This document shows, piece by piece, positions 8,473 to 17,867 of a DNA stretch of 64,000 bases. Source of the DNA: Catenuloplanes indicus. GTDB lineage: Bacteria; Actinomycetota; Actinomycetes; Mycobacteriales; Micromonosporaceae. Location of the stretch: positions 8,352,501 to 8,416,500 of the forward strand of contig NZ_JAUSUZ010000001.1 of assembly GCF_030813715.1 (NCBI RefSeq), written 5' to 3'. Each line of letters begins with the position of its first letter. Position 1 is the first letter of the stretch. Made by a program: the position numbers and the translations under genes. The notes under the pieces were generated by a model that made no database searches, was not told the origin of the DNA, and was given only the letters and a program-made list of their open reading frames with translations.

Positions 8473-9834
8473 TCACGCGCGCGGGGCTGCGGGCTCCGGC
8501 GTGTGCGTCTCCTCCTCCTCCTCGTCCAGCATGGTGGCCTCGTCGAACGGTTCGCGGCCGGACAGCACCGCGGCCAGGCGCTCCTTGTCGATCTCCCGGG
8601 TCCAAGTGCCGACCAGGACCGTGGCGACCGCGTTGCCGGCGAAGTTGGTCAGCGCGCGGGCCTCGGACATGAACCGGTCGATGCCGACGATCAGGCCGAC
8701 GCCGTCGACCAGGTCGGGACGGTGGCTGGACAGGCCGCCGGCCAGCGTGGCCAGGCCGGCGCCGGTGATGCCGGCCGCGCCCTTGGAAGCGATGATCATG
8801 AAGAGCAGCAGCGAGATCTGCTCCCCGACGCTCAGCGGGTCGCCCATCGCGGCCGCGATGAACAGCGACGCCATGGTCAGATAGATCGCGGTGCCGTCCA
8901 GGTTGAACGAGTAGCCGGTCGGGACCGTGATGCCGACGACCGACTTGCTGATCCCGGCGTGCTGCATCTTCGCGATCAGCCGCGGCAGCGCGGACTCCGA
9001 CGACGACGTGGACACGATCAGCAGGAACTCGCGGCCGAGGTACTTGAGCAGGCTGAAGATGTTCACACCGGAGACCAGCTTGAGGATCAGGCCGAGGATC
9101 ACGAACACGAAGATCGCGCAGGTGACGTAGAAGCCGATCATGATCTGGGCCAGGCTCTTCAGCGCGTCCATGCCGGTCGCACCGACCACCGCGGCGATCG
9201 CGCCGAACGCACCGACCGGGGCCAGCCACATGATCATCGCGAGGATCTTGAAGACCAGGCGCTGGATCAGCTCGATCGCGCGCAGGACCGGCTCGCCGCG
9301 GCTGCCCATCGACTGCACCGCGAACCCGACCAGCAACGCCACCAGCAGCGTCTGCAGCACCAGGCCCTCGGTCAGCGACGAGACCAGCGTGTGCGGGATG
9401 ATCCCGAGCAGGAACTCCGACGTGCTCTGGTGCGGCGCGTTCCCGGCCGCCTTCTGGCCCGCGGCCGCGATCGACTCGCTCAGCTGCATGCCCTGGCCCG
9501 GGTGCACGATATTGCCGACCACCAGGCCGATCGCCAGCGCCACCGTGGACATCGCGAGGAAGTAACCGAGGGCCAGGCCGCCGACCTTGCCGACCGACGC
9601 GGCCTTCCGGATCGACCCGATGCCGAGCACGATGGTGCAGAAGATGACCGGCCCGATCATCATCTTGATCAGGTTGACGAAGCCGGTGCCGAGCGGCGCC
9701 AGGGCCTTCGCGGTCTCCGGCCAGATGAAGCCGACCGCGATGCCGAGCAGCACGGCGACGATGACGGCGATGTAGAGGAAATGGGTGCGGCCGCCCGACC
9801 GCCGCGCAGGCGCTGTGTTCTCCGTGACGCTCAT
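8473..9834 (-). CDS. dctA: C4-dicarboxylate:cation symporter (DAACS family)
   Basis: The 453-residue inner-membrane carrier should import succinate, fumarate or malate with protons or sodium. The N-terminal helices (FLYIAVIVAVLLGIAVGFIWP; LIKMMIGPVIFCTIVLGIG) and the family's conserved loops are present: STSSSESALPRL (serine-rich re-entrant loop), PTGYSFNLDGTAIYLT, SKGAAGITGAG, and GIDRFMSEARALTNFAGN near the end. Length matches DctA. It is divergent from a CitA/DcuS-type kinase/regulator pair 80 bases away, the usual arrangement for substrate-induced dicarboxylate uptake. The acidic C-terminal tail (LDEEEEETHTPEP) is unusual but cytoplasmic. A hairpin follows the gene. Confidence 0.93.
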   Translation of the reverse strand: MSVTENTAPARRSGGRTHFLYIAVIVAVLLGIAVGFIWPETAKALAPLGTGFVNLIKMMIGPVIFCTIVLGIGSIRKAASVGKVGGLALGYFLAMSTVALAIGLVVGNIVHPGQGMQLSESIAAAGQKAAGNAPHQSTSEFLLGIIPHTLVSSLTEGLVLQTLLVALLVGFAVQSMGSRGEPVLRAIELIQRLVFKILAMIMWLAPVGAFGAIAAVVGATGMDALKSLAQIMIGFYVTCAIFVFVILGLILKLVSGVNIFSLLKYLGREFLLIVSTSSSESALPRLIAKMQHAGISKSVVGITVPTGYSFNLDGTAIYLTMASLFIAAAMGDPLSVGEQISLLLFMIIASKGAAGITGAGLATLAGGLSSHRPDLVDGVGLIVGIDRFMSEARALTNFAGNAVATVLVGTWTREIDKERLAAVLSGREPFDEATMLDEEEEETHTPEPAAPRA

Positions 9835-9914
9835 GCCGCAGACTGTGGCCTGTGTCTCACCCGCAAGGCACGATTGCGTTCATTCTGTTCATCGCGAGGA
9901 CCCGGAACCGAAAC

Positions 9915-11483
9915 ATGCCGATCATCCGCCGCTGGAGCATCGCGCGCGAGCTGTTCGTGCTGCAGGTGCTGGTCGTGACGTTACTGGTCACGGCCGGGAC
10001 CGTGGGCACGGTCGCGCTCGCGGCGCAGGACGCGCAGCACGCGGCCGTCGAGGAGGTCACCGCCGTCGCCGAGACGATCGCCCGCTCACCGCTGGTGGTC
10101 ACGGCGCTGCGCGCCGACGATCCCACGACCACCCTGCAGCCGTACGCGGAGAGCGTGCGCGTCGCGACCGGCACCGACTTCATCGTGGTGATGGCGCCGG
10201 ACCGCACCCGCTACACGCATCCGAACCCGTCGCTGATCGAGGGCGCGTTCGTCGGCTCGATCGACGCGGCGCTGCACGGCGGCGTGGTGGTGGAGACGAC
10301 CACCGGCAGCCTCGGCCGGTCCGTGCGCACGGTCGTGCCGGTCCGCGACGAGACCGGCGCGATCACCGGGCTGGTCTCGGTCGGCATCACCACCGACGAG
10401 ATCAACCGCCGGCTGCGCAACCAGCTCCCGGCCGTGCTGCTGGCCACCGTGCTCGCGCTCGCGCTGGCCGCCCTCGGCGCCTGGCTGCTCTCCAACCGGC
10501 TGCGGCGGCAGACGCACGGGCTCGGCCCGGCCGAGATGCGCCGGATGTACGAGTACTACGACGCGGTCCTGCACTCGGTCCGCGAGGGCCTGCTGGTGGT
10601 CGGCCGGGACGGCCGCGTCGCGCTGATCAACGACGAGGGCCGACGGCTGCTCGGCCTGCCCGACGACGTGCCGGTGTCCGCACTGTCGCTGCCGGCCGAG
10701 GTCGCGGAGCTGCTGACCGCGGCGGAACCGGCCGCGGACGTGCCGGTGCTGGCCGGCGACCGGGTGCTGGTCGCGAACCAGCGGGTGACCCGGTTCGAGG
10801 GCCGCACGCTCGGCACGGTCCTGACCCTGCGCGACCACACCGAGCTGCGCGCGCTCGCCGGTGAGCTGGACTCGGTACGCGGCCTGACCGAGGCGCTGCG
10901 CGCGCAGGCGCACGAGGCCGCGAACCGGCTGCACACCGTGCTCACCATGGTCGAGCTCGGCCGGGCCGACGAGGCGGTCCGGCTCGCCACCGCCGAACTG
11001 CAACTCGCCCAGCAGCTCACCGACCAGGTCGTCGGTGCGGTCGCGGAACCGGCGCTGGCCGCGCTGCTGCTCGGCAAGTCCGCGCAGGCCGCCGAGCGCG
11101 GCGTCGAGCTGGTGGTCGACCCGGCGTCCAGGCTGGACAGTGCGCGGCTGCCGAGCCGGGACCTGCTCACCGTGGTCGGCAACCTGGTCGACAACGCGCT
11201 CGAGGCGGTCGCCGGGCACCCGGTGCCGCGCCGGGTCACCGTGCTGATCACCGAGGAGCCGGCCGAGGTGCTGGTGCGCGTCTCCGACACCGGCCCGGGG
11301 ATGACGGCCGAGGAGGCCGCGGCCGCGTTCCGGCGCGGCTGGACCACCAAGCGGGAGGGCCGCGGCCTCGGGCTGGCGCTGGTCCGGCAGGTCGCGGAAC
11401 GGCACAGCGGCACCGCGTCGGCCGCGGCCGGCCCCGGCGGCGGCGCGGTCATCACGGTCCGGCTGCCGGTGGCCGGCGGATGA
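9915..11483 (+). CDS. CitA/DcuS-type sensor histidine kinase
   Basis: The 522-residue kinase has a membrane helix (FVLQVLVVTLLVTAGTVGTVAL), a ~130-residue periplasmic PAS/sCache-like sensor (GTDFIVVMAPDRTRYTHPNP, GFD-type loop), and a second helix (LATVLALALAALGAWLL). A cytoplasmic PAS, a DcuS/CitA-type dimerisation helix with RAQAHEAANRLHTV (phosphoacceptor His) and an HATPase with NLVDNALEAV, DTGPGM and GRGLGLALVRQV follow. Its place beside dctA argues for sensing C4-dicarboxylates outside the cell. I chose ATG at 9915, giving the usual short basic start MPIIRRWS; an in-frame GTG at 9852 would add 21 residues. The regulator gene begins 37 bases after the stop. Confidence 0.9.
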   Translation: MPIIRRWSIARELFVLQVLVVTLLVTAGTVGTVALAAQDAQHAAVEEVTAVAETIARSPLVVTALRADDPTTTLQPYAESVRVATGTDFIVVMAPDRTRYTHPNPSLIEGAFVGSIDAALHGGVVVETTTGSLGRSVRTVVPVRDETGAITGLVSVGITTDEINRRLRNQLPAVLLATVLALALAALGAWLLSNRLRRQTHGLGPAEMRRMYEYYDAVLHSVREGLLVVGRDGRVALINDEGRRLLGLPDDVPVSALSLPAEVAELLTAAEPAADVPVLAGDRVLVANQRVTRFEGRTLGTVLTLRDHTELRALAGELDSVRGLTEALRAQAHEAANRLHTVLTMVELGRADEAVRLATAELQLAQQLTDQVVGAVAEPALAALLLGKSAQAAERGVELVVDPASRLDSARLPSRDLLTVVGNLVDNALEAVAGHPVPRRVTVLITEEPAEVLVRVSDTGPGMTAEEAAAAFRRGWTTKREGRGLGLALVRQVAERHSGTASAAAGPGGGAVITVRLPVAGG

Positions 11484-11520
11484 GCGCTCCGGTGCCGGCC
11501 CCGGTCCCGGGACGGCCGGC

Positions 11521-12204
11521 ATGAGCGCGATCCGGGTACTGGTCGTCGACGACGAGCCGCTGATCGCGGAGGCGCACGCGGCGTACACCCGGCGGGTCGA
11601 GGGTTTCGAGGTGACCGGCGTGGCGCACACCGGGCGTGCCGCGCTGGCCGCGCTCCGCGCCAGCGGCGTCGACCTGGTCCTGCTGGATCTCCACCTGCCG
11701 GATCTGCACGGTCTGGAGATCGTCCGGGCGCTGCGGGCCGCCGGCAGCCCGACGGACGTGCTGGCCGTCACGTCGGCGCGCGACCTGGCGATGGTCCGTT
11801 CCGCCGCCGCGCTCGGCGTAGCGCACTACCTGCTGAAACCGTTCACGTTCGCGGGGTTCCGGGACAAGCTGGAGCGATATGCCGAGTACCACCGTCGGCT
11901 GCACGGTGACGGTCAGGTCGCGGCCCAGCACGAGATCGACCGGGTCTTCGCCGCGCTCCGCGGCACGCCCGCCGACTCCCTTCCCAAGGGCCTGGACGCG
12001 GCGACCCTCGACCTGGTGCTGGCCGCTCTGCGTACCCTGCCCGCCACCGGCGGCCTCTCGGCCGCGGAGATCGCCTCCCGCACCGGCGTCTCCCGCGTCA
12101 CGGCCCGTCGCTACCTGGAATACCTCGCCGGGACGGGCCGGGTGGTGCGCGCCCCGCGCTACGGGGGACCGGGCCGGCCCGAGGTGGAGTACCGGCCGTC
12201 GTGA
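11521..12204 (+). CDS. CitB/DcuR-type response regulator
   Basis: The 227-residue regulator has an N-terminal receiver domain with the acidic pair D10-D11, phosphoacceptor D56 (VLLDLHLPD), the switch Thr in VTSARD, and Lys in LLKPF. The C-terminal part (GLSAAEIASRTGVSRVTARRYLEYLAG) is the winged helix-turn-helix of CitB/DcuR regulators. It is cotranscribed with the kinase at 9915 and most likely activates dctA across the divergent 80-base gap. It ends 22 bases from the convergent acyltransferase gene. Confidence 0.92.
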   Translation: MSAIRVLVVDDEPLIAEAHAAYTRRVEGFEVTGVAHTGRAALAALRASGVDLVLLDLHLPDLHGLEIVRALRAAGSPTDVLAVTSARDLAMVRSAAALGVAHYLLKPFTFAGFRDKLERYAEYHRRLHGDGQVAAQHEIDRVFAALRGTPADSLPKGLDAATLDLVLAALRTLPATGGLSAAEIASRTGVSRVTARRYLEYLAGTGRVVRAPRYGGPGRPEVEYRPS

Positions 12205-12226
12205 GGCGCGCACGCGGTCCGGCTGG

Positions 12227-13429
12227 TCAGTCGCCGCCGCTGCGCGCGTCCGGCACGGCCGCGGCGGTCACCAGGGTGCGGCGCGCGTCGGTGGGCGCGA
12301 CCACGGTCATCGGCTCGTGGTGGGTGCCGGTCCGGGGCAGTGCCACGCGGGCCGGCTCGTCCGGGTGGTGCCGGCGGATCTCGTCGACGCCGCGCAGCAA
12401 CGCGGAGCGCAGCGCCGGGCCGAAGCGGCGCTCGACGAAGCGGTGCACCAGCCACGCGGGGATCAGCATCAGCGCCATGGTGGCCGGCACCAGGAACTCC
12501 AGCGGGAGACCGGCGTCGACCACGCCGTGCCGGAGGAGGATGTAGCCGATCCGCTGGTGCAGCAGATAGTACGGATAGGTGAGCGCACCCGCCACGGTCA
12601 GCCAGCGCCAGTCGATGCGGTCCGCCCCGCCGAGCGCGATAGCGATCAGCACCAGATAGACCAGCGAGATGATCAGGACGGCCGGCCACAGCGGCACGTC
12701 CCAGCCGGGGTTGAGCTGTACGCGGTCGTTGAGGCTGTGCAGGTTGATCAGCCAGGTGAAGCCGAGCATGGCCCACAGCAGCGGGGACGGGCCGAACCGG
12801 CGGACCAGGTAGAAGAGGATGCCGGCGCAGAAGTAACCGGCGTACTCCGGCATGGTCAGCATGGTGACCACCGGGTTGGCGATGGGCACCGCGAGCACCG
12901 CCGCGGTCATCCAGGCCACGCAGAACAGCACCGCCCGCCGGTACGTGACGCCACGGCCCACCACCAGCGCCCACAGCAGGTAGAACCGCAGCTCGGTCCA
13001 GAGCGTCCAGTAGACGTTGTCGACCGACGGCGCGCCCAGCGGATGCTGCAGCATCGTCAGGTTGAGGCCGATGTCCACCCAGGTGAACGAGTCGTACACC
13101 GGGATCCACCCGCCCTTGACCGGCAGCAGCGTGGTCAGTGCGAGCGTGATCGCGATGCATACCCAGTACGCCGGGTAGAGCCGCGCCACCCGGGACGCCG
13201 CGTAGTCACCGAGCCGCTTGCCCCAGCTGCTCATCCCGATCACGAAGCCGCTGATCATGAAGAACACCTCGACGCCGAGGAATCCGTACACGGTCACGCG
13301 GCTGGCCGACGGCAGGTAGTGCGCCGGGCTGTGCGTTCCGTCCACCGCCCAGAACGTCGTGTAGTGGTAAAGGGCCACGGCCAGGGCGGCCAGCAGTCGG
13401 AGAGCATCGAGAACGGGAATTCGGCGCAT
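12227..13429 (-). CDS. acyltransferase-3 family membrane protein
   Basis: The 400-residue protein has about ten membrane helices and begins with the family signature IPVLDALRLLAALAVALYHY, which holds the conserved Arg and His used in acyl transfer. Other typical stretches are FLGVEVFFMISGFVIGMS, RLYPAYWVC and TYPYYLLHQRIGY. Family members transfer acetyl or other acyl groups from the cytoplasm to sugars, lipids or antibiotics at the cell surface. No glycosyltransferase or polymer locus is adjacent, so the substrate cannot be inferred. The Arg/Ala-rich C-terminal tail from ~350 on is cytoplasmic and not conserved-looking. Confidence 0.9.
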   Translation of the reverse strand: MRRIPVLDALRLLAALAVALYHYTTFWAVDGTHSPAHYLPSASRVTVYGFLGVEVFFMISGFVIGMSSWGKRLGDYAASRVARLYPAYWVCIAITLALTTLLPVKGGWIPVYDSFTWVDIGLNLTMLQHPLGAPSVDNVYWTLWTELRFYLLWALVVGRGVTYRRAVLFCVAWMTAAVLAVPIANPVVTMLTMPEYAGYFCAGILFYLVRRFGPSPLLWAMLGFTWLINLHSLNDRVQLNPGWDVPLWPAVLIISLVYLVLIAIALGGADRIDWRWLTVAGALTYPYYLLHQRIGYILLRHGVVDAGLPLEFLVPATMALMLIPAWLVHRFVERRFGPALRSALLRGVDEIRRHHPDEPARVALPRTGTHHEPMTVVAPTDARRTLVTAAAVPDARSGGD

Positions 13430-13551
13430 AGCGACCCATCATCGTCACCCGAGAGCCCGATGACACGTGCTGCGCACTGTTAGCTTTTACATGCCCGGGT
13501 ACCTACAACCGAACGGGCCGTCGCGCGACTCTTACTTGCCCGAGGGGCTGC

Positions 13552-13842
13552 TCAGCGGCCCCGGCCCCGGCCCCGGCGGCCGGTGGAGACGTCGTGCTTG
13601 AAGTGCACGAACAGTCGGCCCCAGTTGTCGCCGTCCTTCTCCACCCGGTGGTAGAGCTGCTTGATGTCGCGCTGGTCGAGGAAGCGGAGGACCTTCTTCT
13701 TCAGCGCGCCGCTGCCCTTGCCGGGGATGATCTCGACGGTCGCGGCCTTCTTCTGGATCGCCTCGTCGATGATGTCCCGCAGCGCGCGGTCGATCTCGTG
13801 CCCCTTGTTGAAGATGTCGTGCAGGTCCAACTTCAGCTTCAC
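13552..13842 (-). CDS. Smr-domain protein
   Basis: The 96-residue product reads KLDLHDIFNKGHEIDRALRD, then VEIIPGKGSGALKKKVLRFL, the LDLH and G-K-G-S-G-xLK motifs of the Smr (small MutS-related) domain. The domain ends near residue 78 (RLFVHFKH) and is followed by the basic tail GRRGRGRGR. Stand-alone Smr proteins are nucleic-acid nucleases, some acting in ribosome rescue. The start is a GTG at 13842 without a strong Shine-Dalgarno sequence. The gene is divergent from zwf with a 115-base gap. Confidence 0.85.
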   Translation of the reverse strand: MKLKLDLHDIFNKGHEIDRALRDIIDEAIQKKAATVEIIPGKGSGALKKKVLRFLDQRDIKQLYHRVEKDGDNWGRLFVHFKHDVSTGRRGRGRGR

Positions 13843-13957
13843 GACGTCGATGATAGCTGTCGCCCACGTCTCACCCCGGCCCGGAAATCCGGACGATCAT
13901 GCTGGGGTTGGCGGGTCTGTAGAGCTTTCCTGACAGACCTTATGGGGTGACCCGGCA

Positions 13958-15316
13958 ATGGATGGACGTGCGGACGCCGTCGTGCTCTTCGGTGTGACCG
14001 GCGACCTCGCCGCGAAGAAGCTGATCCCCGCTCTCTACGAGCTGACCCGCCGCGGCCGCCTGGACATGCCGGTCATCGGCGTCGCCCGGTCGGCGTGGGA
14101 TCACGAGCAGCTCGTCCGGACCGTGCGGAAGGCGGTCACCGAGGCGGTCGACGTGGTGGACGAGGACGCGTTCGGCGCGCTCGCGAGCCGGCTGACGATG
14201 ATCTCCGGTTCGTACGGTTCGCCCGCGACCTACGCCCAGGTCAGCGCCGCTCTGGGACCGGCGCGGCGGCCGCTGTTCTATCTCGCGATCCCGCCCGCGG
14301 TGTTCCCGGACGTGGTCGGCGGGCTGACCGGGTCCGGGCTCGCGGCGCGCGGGCGGGTGATCGTGGAGAAGCCGTTCGGGCACGACCTCGCGTCCGCGAC
14401 CGCGCTCGCGGTCACGCTGCGCGGTGCGTTCGACCCGGAGCGGATCTTCCGGATCGACCACTACCTGGGCAAGGAGGCGGTCGAAGGGATCACCGCGGTG
14501 CGATTCGGCAACCGGCTGCTGGAACCGGTCTGGAGCCGCGAGCACATCGACAACGTGCAGATCACGCTGGCCGAGGAGTTCGGCACGCAGGGGCGCGCCG
14601 GGTTCTACGACCGCAGCGGCGCGGTCCGCGACGTGCTGCAGAACCACGTACTGCAGGTGGCGGCGCTGCTCGCGATGGAGCCGGGCGGCAAGGCCGAGGA
14701 ACTGCACGTGCTGCGCCGGATGCGGCCGTTGACGCCGGCCGCGACGGTCTTCGGCCAGTACGCCGGCTACGCGGACGAACCGGGCGTCGCACCGGTCTCG
14801 ACGACCGAGACGTTCGTGGCGTCCACGCTGCGGATCGACACCCGCCGCTGGGCCGGTGTGCCGTTCCACCTCCGGGCCGGCAAGCACCTCGGCGCGACCG
14901 CGACCGAGGTCGTGGTGACGCTGCGGCCCGCGACGTCGGCGCTGCCCGGCGCCGCGCCGAATCTTCTGCGGCTGCGTCTCGGCCGCGGCGACGGCCTCGG
15001 TCTGACGATCAACGTCAAGGAGCCCGGGGGTACGGTCGCGGCCCGCCCGGTGCCGCTGGACGTGGACTTCGGCAGTGTGCTCGGACCGCGGCGGGAGGCG
15101 TACGAGCGGTTGATCGACGACGCGCTGGACGGGCGGCAGGACCGGTTCGCGTCCGAGGAGACGATCCTTGAGGAGTGGCGGATCGTGGCGCCGGTGCTGG
15201 ACGGCAGCGTGCTGCCCCGCCCGTACGAGCGGGGCAGCTGGGGCCCGGAGACGGCCGGCACGCGGCCGACCGGCGGGTGGCACCCGCTATCGGGTCAGGT
15301 CCGTCAGCGGGACTGA
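13958..15316 (+). CDS. zwf: glucose-6-phosphate 1-dehydrogenase
   Basis: The 452-residue enzyme oxidises glucose 6-phosphate to 6-phosphogluconolactone with NAD(P)+, the entry to the pentose phosphate pathway. The dinucleotide motif FGVTGDLAAKKLIPALYEL lies at residues 11-29. The catalytic signature RIDHYLGKE (residues 165-173, His168 being substrate-binding) and EKPFGHDL are intact. The C-terminal domain (WAGVPFHLRAGKHL) is also present. The start is ATG at 13958. It stands alone: no gnd, pgl, tal or opcA lies nearby, so it is probably a second, non-operonic G6PDH. Its last 30 bases overlap the convergent flavoprotein gene. Confidence 0.95.
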   Translation: MDGRADAVVLFGVTGDLAAKKLIPALYELTRRGRLDMPVIGVARSAWDHEQLVRTVRKAVTEAVDVVDEDAFGALASRLTMISGSYGSPATYAQVSAALGPARRPLFYLAIPPAVFPDVVGGLTGSGLAARGRVIVEKPFGHDLASATALAVTLRGAFDPERIFRIDHYLGKEAVEGITAVRFGNRLLEPVWSREHIDNVQITLAEEFGTQGRAGFYDRSGAVRDVLQNHVLQVAALLAMEPGGKAEELHVLRRMRPLTPAATVFGQYAGYADEPGVAPVSTTETFVASTLRIDTRRWAGVPFHLRAGKHLGATATEVVVTLRPATSALPGAAPNLLRLRLGRGDGLGLTINVKEPGGTVAARPVPLDVDFGSVLGPRREAYERLIDDALDGRQDRFASEETILEEWRIVAPVLDGSVLPRPYERGSWGPETAGTRPTGGWHPLSGQVRQRD

Positions 15317-16504
15317 CTCGTCGGACAGCCGGTCCAGGTCGACCTTCCGGCCGGCCAGCCCGGCGCGGATCAGGTCCTGGATCTGGTCCTGCACGTCCCA
15401 GACGTTCAGGTTCATGCCGGCGGCCACCCGGTCGCCGGCCAGCCAGAACACGATCGCCTCGCGCGCGGTCAGGTCACCGCGGACCACCACCCGGGTCTCG
15501 ACGCCGGGCGGGACCCAGCCGGCGTACTCCATGCCCAGGTCGAACTGGTCGGTGAAGAAGAACGGCAGCCGGTCCCACGGCGTGCCGCGGCCCAGCATCG
15601 CGCGGGCCGCGGCCGGGCCTGAGTCCAGCGCGTTCGCCCAGTGCTCGACCCGGACGCGCGCGCCGAGCAGCGGGTGGTCGACCGCGGCCACGTCGCCGGC
15701 CGCGAAGATCATCGGGTCGCTCGTGGTGTGCAGGGCGTTCACGTGCACACCGTCGCCGGTCGCCAGGCCCGCCTCCGCGGCCAGTTCATCGTTGGGTACG
15801 GCGCCGATCGCGACCAGGACCGCGTCCGCGGGCAGCGTCGTGCCGTCGTCGAGGACCACCCGGTCCGGCAGGATCTCGGTGGCGTGCGCGCCGAACCGGA
15901 ACTCGACGCCGTGCGCGCGGTGCAGGTCCGCGAAGACCTGCGCGACCGTGTCGCCGAGCACCTTGCGCAGCGGCAGCCGGTCCGGCGTCACCACGGTCAC
16001 CTGCGCGCCGCGCTGCCGGGCCGCGGCCGCGACCTCCATGCCGATCCAGCCCGCGCCGACGATGACCAGGCGGGCGTTCTTCTCGATCGCGGCGTGGAAA
16101 TGGTCGGAGTCCGCGCGGGTGCGGAACGTGTGGGTGAACGTCTCCGCCCGGTCCGGGCGGCGCGGCATCGCACCGGTGGCGAGCAGCAGGCGGTCGTAGC
16201 CGACGTCCTCGCCGGAGGCGGTGCGCACGACGCGGGCGGCCCGGTCGATGCCGGTGACGACCGCGCCGAGGCGCAGGTCGACGTCGTTGTCCGCGTACCA
16301 GTTCTCGGCGTGGACGAACGGCTCGTCGGGGGCGGTGGTGCCGAGGAGGAGGCCCTTGGAGAGCGGGGGACGCTCGTACGGGCGGAGGAGTTCGGCGCCG
16401 AGCAGCGTGATCCGGCCGCCGAAGCCCTCGGAGCGGAGGGTCTCGGCGGCCTTCGCGCCGGCAAGCCCGGCGCCGGCGATGACGATCGATTCAGGTTCGG
16501 ACAT
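15287..16504 (-). CDS. FAD-dependent pyridine nucleotide-disulphide/ferredoxin reductase
   Basis: The 405-residue flavoprotein has an N-terminal FAD motif (IVIAGAGLAGAKAAETLR), RPPLSKGLL, the NAD(P)H motif LVIVGAGWIGMEVAAAA near 150 and the second FAD contact IFAAGDVA near 270. A C-terminal reductase domain follows. This matches the rubredoxin/putidaredoxin/BphA4-type reductases that pass electrons from NAD(P)H to a 2Fe-2S ferredoxin. No ferredoxin, oxygenase or P450 gene is adjacent, so the partner is unknown. The start is ATG at 16504. The gene is downstream of a universal stress protein gene on the same strand, 63 bases apart. Confidence 0.92.
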   Translation of the reverse strand: MSEPESIVIAGAGLAGAKAAETLRSEGFGGRITLLGAELLRPYERPPLSKGLLLGTTAPDEPFVHAENWYADNDVDLRLGAVVTGIDRAARVVRTASGEDVGYDRLLLATGAMPRRPDRAETFTHTFRTRADSDHFHAAIEKNARLVIVGAGWIGMEVAAAARQRGAQVTVVTPDRLPLRKVLGDTVAQVFADLHRAHGVEFRFGAHATEILPDRVVLDDGTTLPADAVLVAIGAVPNDELAAEAGLATGDGVHVNALHTTSDPMIFAAGDVAAVDHPLLGARVRVEHWANALDSGPAAARAMLGRGTPWDRLPFFFTDQFDLGMEYAGWVPPGVETRVVVRGDLTAREAIVFWLAGDRVAAGMNLNVWDVQDQIQDLIRAGLAGRKVDLDRLSDESVPLTDLTR

Positions 16505-16567
16505 GGTTGTGGTTCTACCCGTGCGCGGCCCGTTCCGCTCGCTCAGCTCATCAGCCGCTTGTCATCC

Positions 16568-17065
16568 TCATCCGCTGGTCAGTTCCGACAGCTCGCGGCT
16601 GATCGCGTCGGCGACGTTGCGGCGCTGCCACTGGCGGGCGAACGCGTCCGGCGGCACCACCTGCACCGGGCAGACCGCATGCGACACGCAGTAACCGGCG
16701 ACCGACCGCCGGAACAGCCGCCGCCACCAGCGTTGCGGCGTCCGCCCGACGAACAGCACGTCGTCCTCCCGCGCGTAGTCGACCAGCGCCGCACCGGGCC
16801 GGTCGAGCACGGTCACGGAATTGATCTGCACGTCCGCCGGCATCCCGCCGAGCGCGTCCGCGAAACACTCCCGGATCAGCTGCCGGGCCGCGTCCCGCCC
16901 GCGCACGTACACCGCGTCCGTACCGTCGAGATCCCAGGCGCGCACCGCCCGCAGCGGCACGCCACGTCGCCGCGCCTCCGCCACCGCCAGGCGCAGCGCC
17001 CGCAGGCCGGTCAGCGACGGCGAGACGCCGACGATGACACGCGGACCCACCGAGTCGGCCAACAC
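16568..17065 (-). CDS. universal stress protein (UspA) family
   Basis: The 165-residue single-domain protein has the UspA fold markers: VGPRVIVGVSPS at the start of strand 1, ALRLAVAEARRRGVPLRAVRAW, a central VLDRPGAALVDYA segment, DDVLFVGRT, and the end strand CPVQVVP. The ATP-binding G-2x-G-9x-G motif is incomplete (VGRTPQRWWRRLFRRSVAGY), so it may be a non-ATP-binding member. The start is GTG at 17065. It lies just upstream of the flavoprotein gene on the same strand. Confidence 0.8.
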   Translation of the reverse strand: MLADSVGPRVIVGVSPSLTGLRALRLAVAEARRRGVPLRAVRAWDLDGTDAVYVRGRDAARQLIRECFADALGGMPADVQINSVTVLDRPGAALVDYAREDDVLFVGRTPQRWWRRLFRRSVAGYCVSHAVCPVQVVPPDAFARQWQRRNVADAISRELSELTSG

Positions 17066-17276
17066 TCTGCCCTCCGTCCCGTCCGCCCGTCACCCTCCAC
17101 GCCGATGCGCCGGCGGACGTGCCGCATCACAAGACACAACGATCGAGCGACACGGGGTGCCCACCCGTTCCCGCTCCGTCGTCATGCAGACGGTAAGCCA
17201 GCACACCCCTCTCTGGTAAGGCCCGAATTCCATCGATCCGTGACGGGACCTTCGACCCAGCGTCCCGGGCCGTGGG

Positions 17277-17606
17277 TCACTGCCCGTTTCGTCCCTCGAG
17301 CGCCAGGCCGAAGCGCGCGACGCTGGCTCGGCCGGTGTCCAGTCCGGCCAGGAGTTGTTCGACGACGGCGGCGGAGCGGCCGTCGTGCAGGCGGCGGAAG
17401 AGGCGGGCCGCGTTCGAGGAGAGCGGCCCGTGCGCTGTCCGGCCGGCCTTGTGCGGTGAGCAGGACGCCACGTGCCCAGCTGAGCCGGGCGTCGAGTGTG
17501 GTGATCACGTCGGTCGGGTCGTCGTCGCGGCGGAGCGTGGCCAGCAGGGTGAGGGCCTGGTACCACTCGGTCTCGCCCTGGGGGAGAAGGGCCGGGGTGT
17601 GGGCGG
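17277..17606 (-). pseudogene. frameshifted C-terminal remnant of a helical (TPR-like) protein
   Basis: One minus-strand frame, entered just after an in-frame TGA near 17607, reads QGETEWYQALTLLATLRR, TLDARLSWARGVLLTAQGRPDSARAAL and loses character near 17425. The next frame continues as SSNAARLFRRLHDGRSAAVV and EQLLAGLDTGRASVARFGLAL, then stops at 17277. The amphipathic pattern is like TPR/helical-repeat tails of actinomycete regulators. No start codon fits, and a single-base shift near 17415-17430 splits it. It is best read as the decayed end of a larger gene. Confidence 0.5.
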
Positions 17607-17867
17607 AAGATCAGACAGCGTCCGGTATGGTTCTGCCTCGGCGCTATTGGCTGGGTCGGCGGCCGCCGGCGTTCGTGAACGTGCTTTTCGGGCCGCGATT
17701 ATCGCCTCCGCGGCAAAATGGATTACGAGTGCGATGCCTGTGGCCAGCGTTGTGCCGTCCGGTTCGTTCACCATCCGTGCGACGGCAATGTTGAGAATGG
17801 CGACGATGAGCGGGACGCGAACGTAGGCGGGTAATCGACCGAAACGCGAGATCATCAGGCGGCACAC
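17505..17867 (-). CDS. small hydrophobic protein, possibly read into a remnant
   Basis: A GTG at 17867 has GGAGGA four bases upstream. The first ~65 residues read as a plausible membrane protein (LPAYVRVPLIVAILNIAVAR and GTTLATGIALVIHFAAEAII). From about residue 85 the frame runs Pro/Arg-rich into the TPR-like remnant in the wrong frame, so the native C-terminus may have been replaced. Base composition at the 5' end is less G+C-rich than neighbouring genes. No family is recognised. Confidence 0.45.
   Translation of the reverse strand: MCRLMISRFGRLPAYVRVPLIVAILNIAVARMVNEPDGTTLATGIALVIHFAAEAIIAARKARSRTPAAADPANSAEAEPYRTLSDLPPTPRPFSPRARPSGTRPSPCWPRSAATTTRPT

Noticed and set aside
7690-9978. 762-codon open frame on the plus strand
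   Set aside because: Antisense to the phosphatase and dctA, very rich in Arg/His/Asp/Gln, no recognisable protein features.
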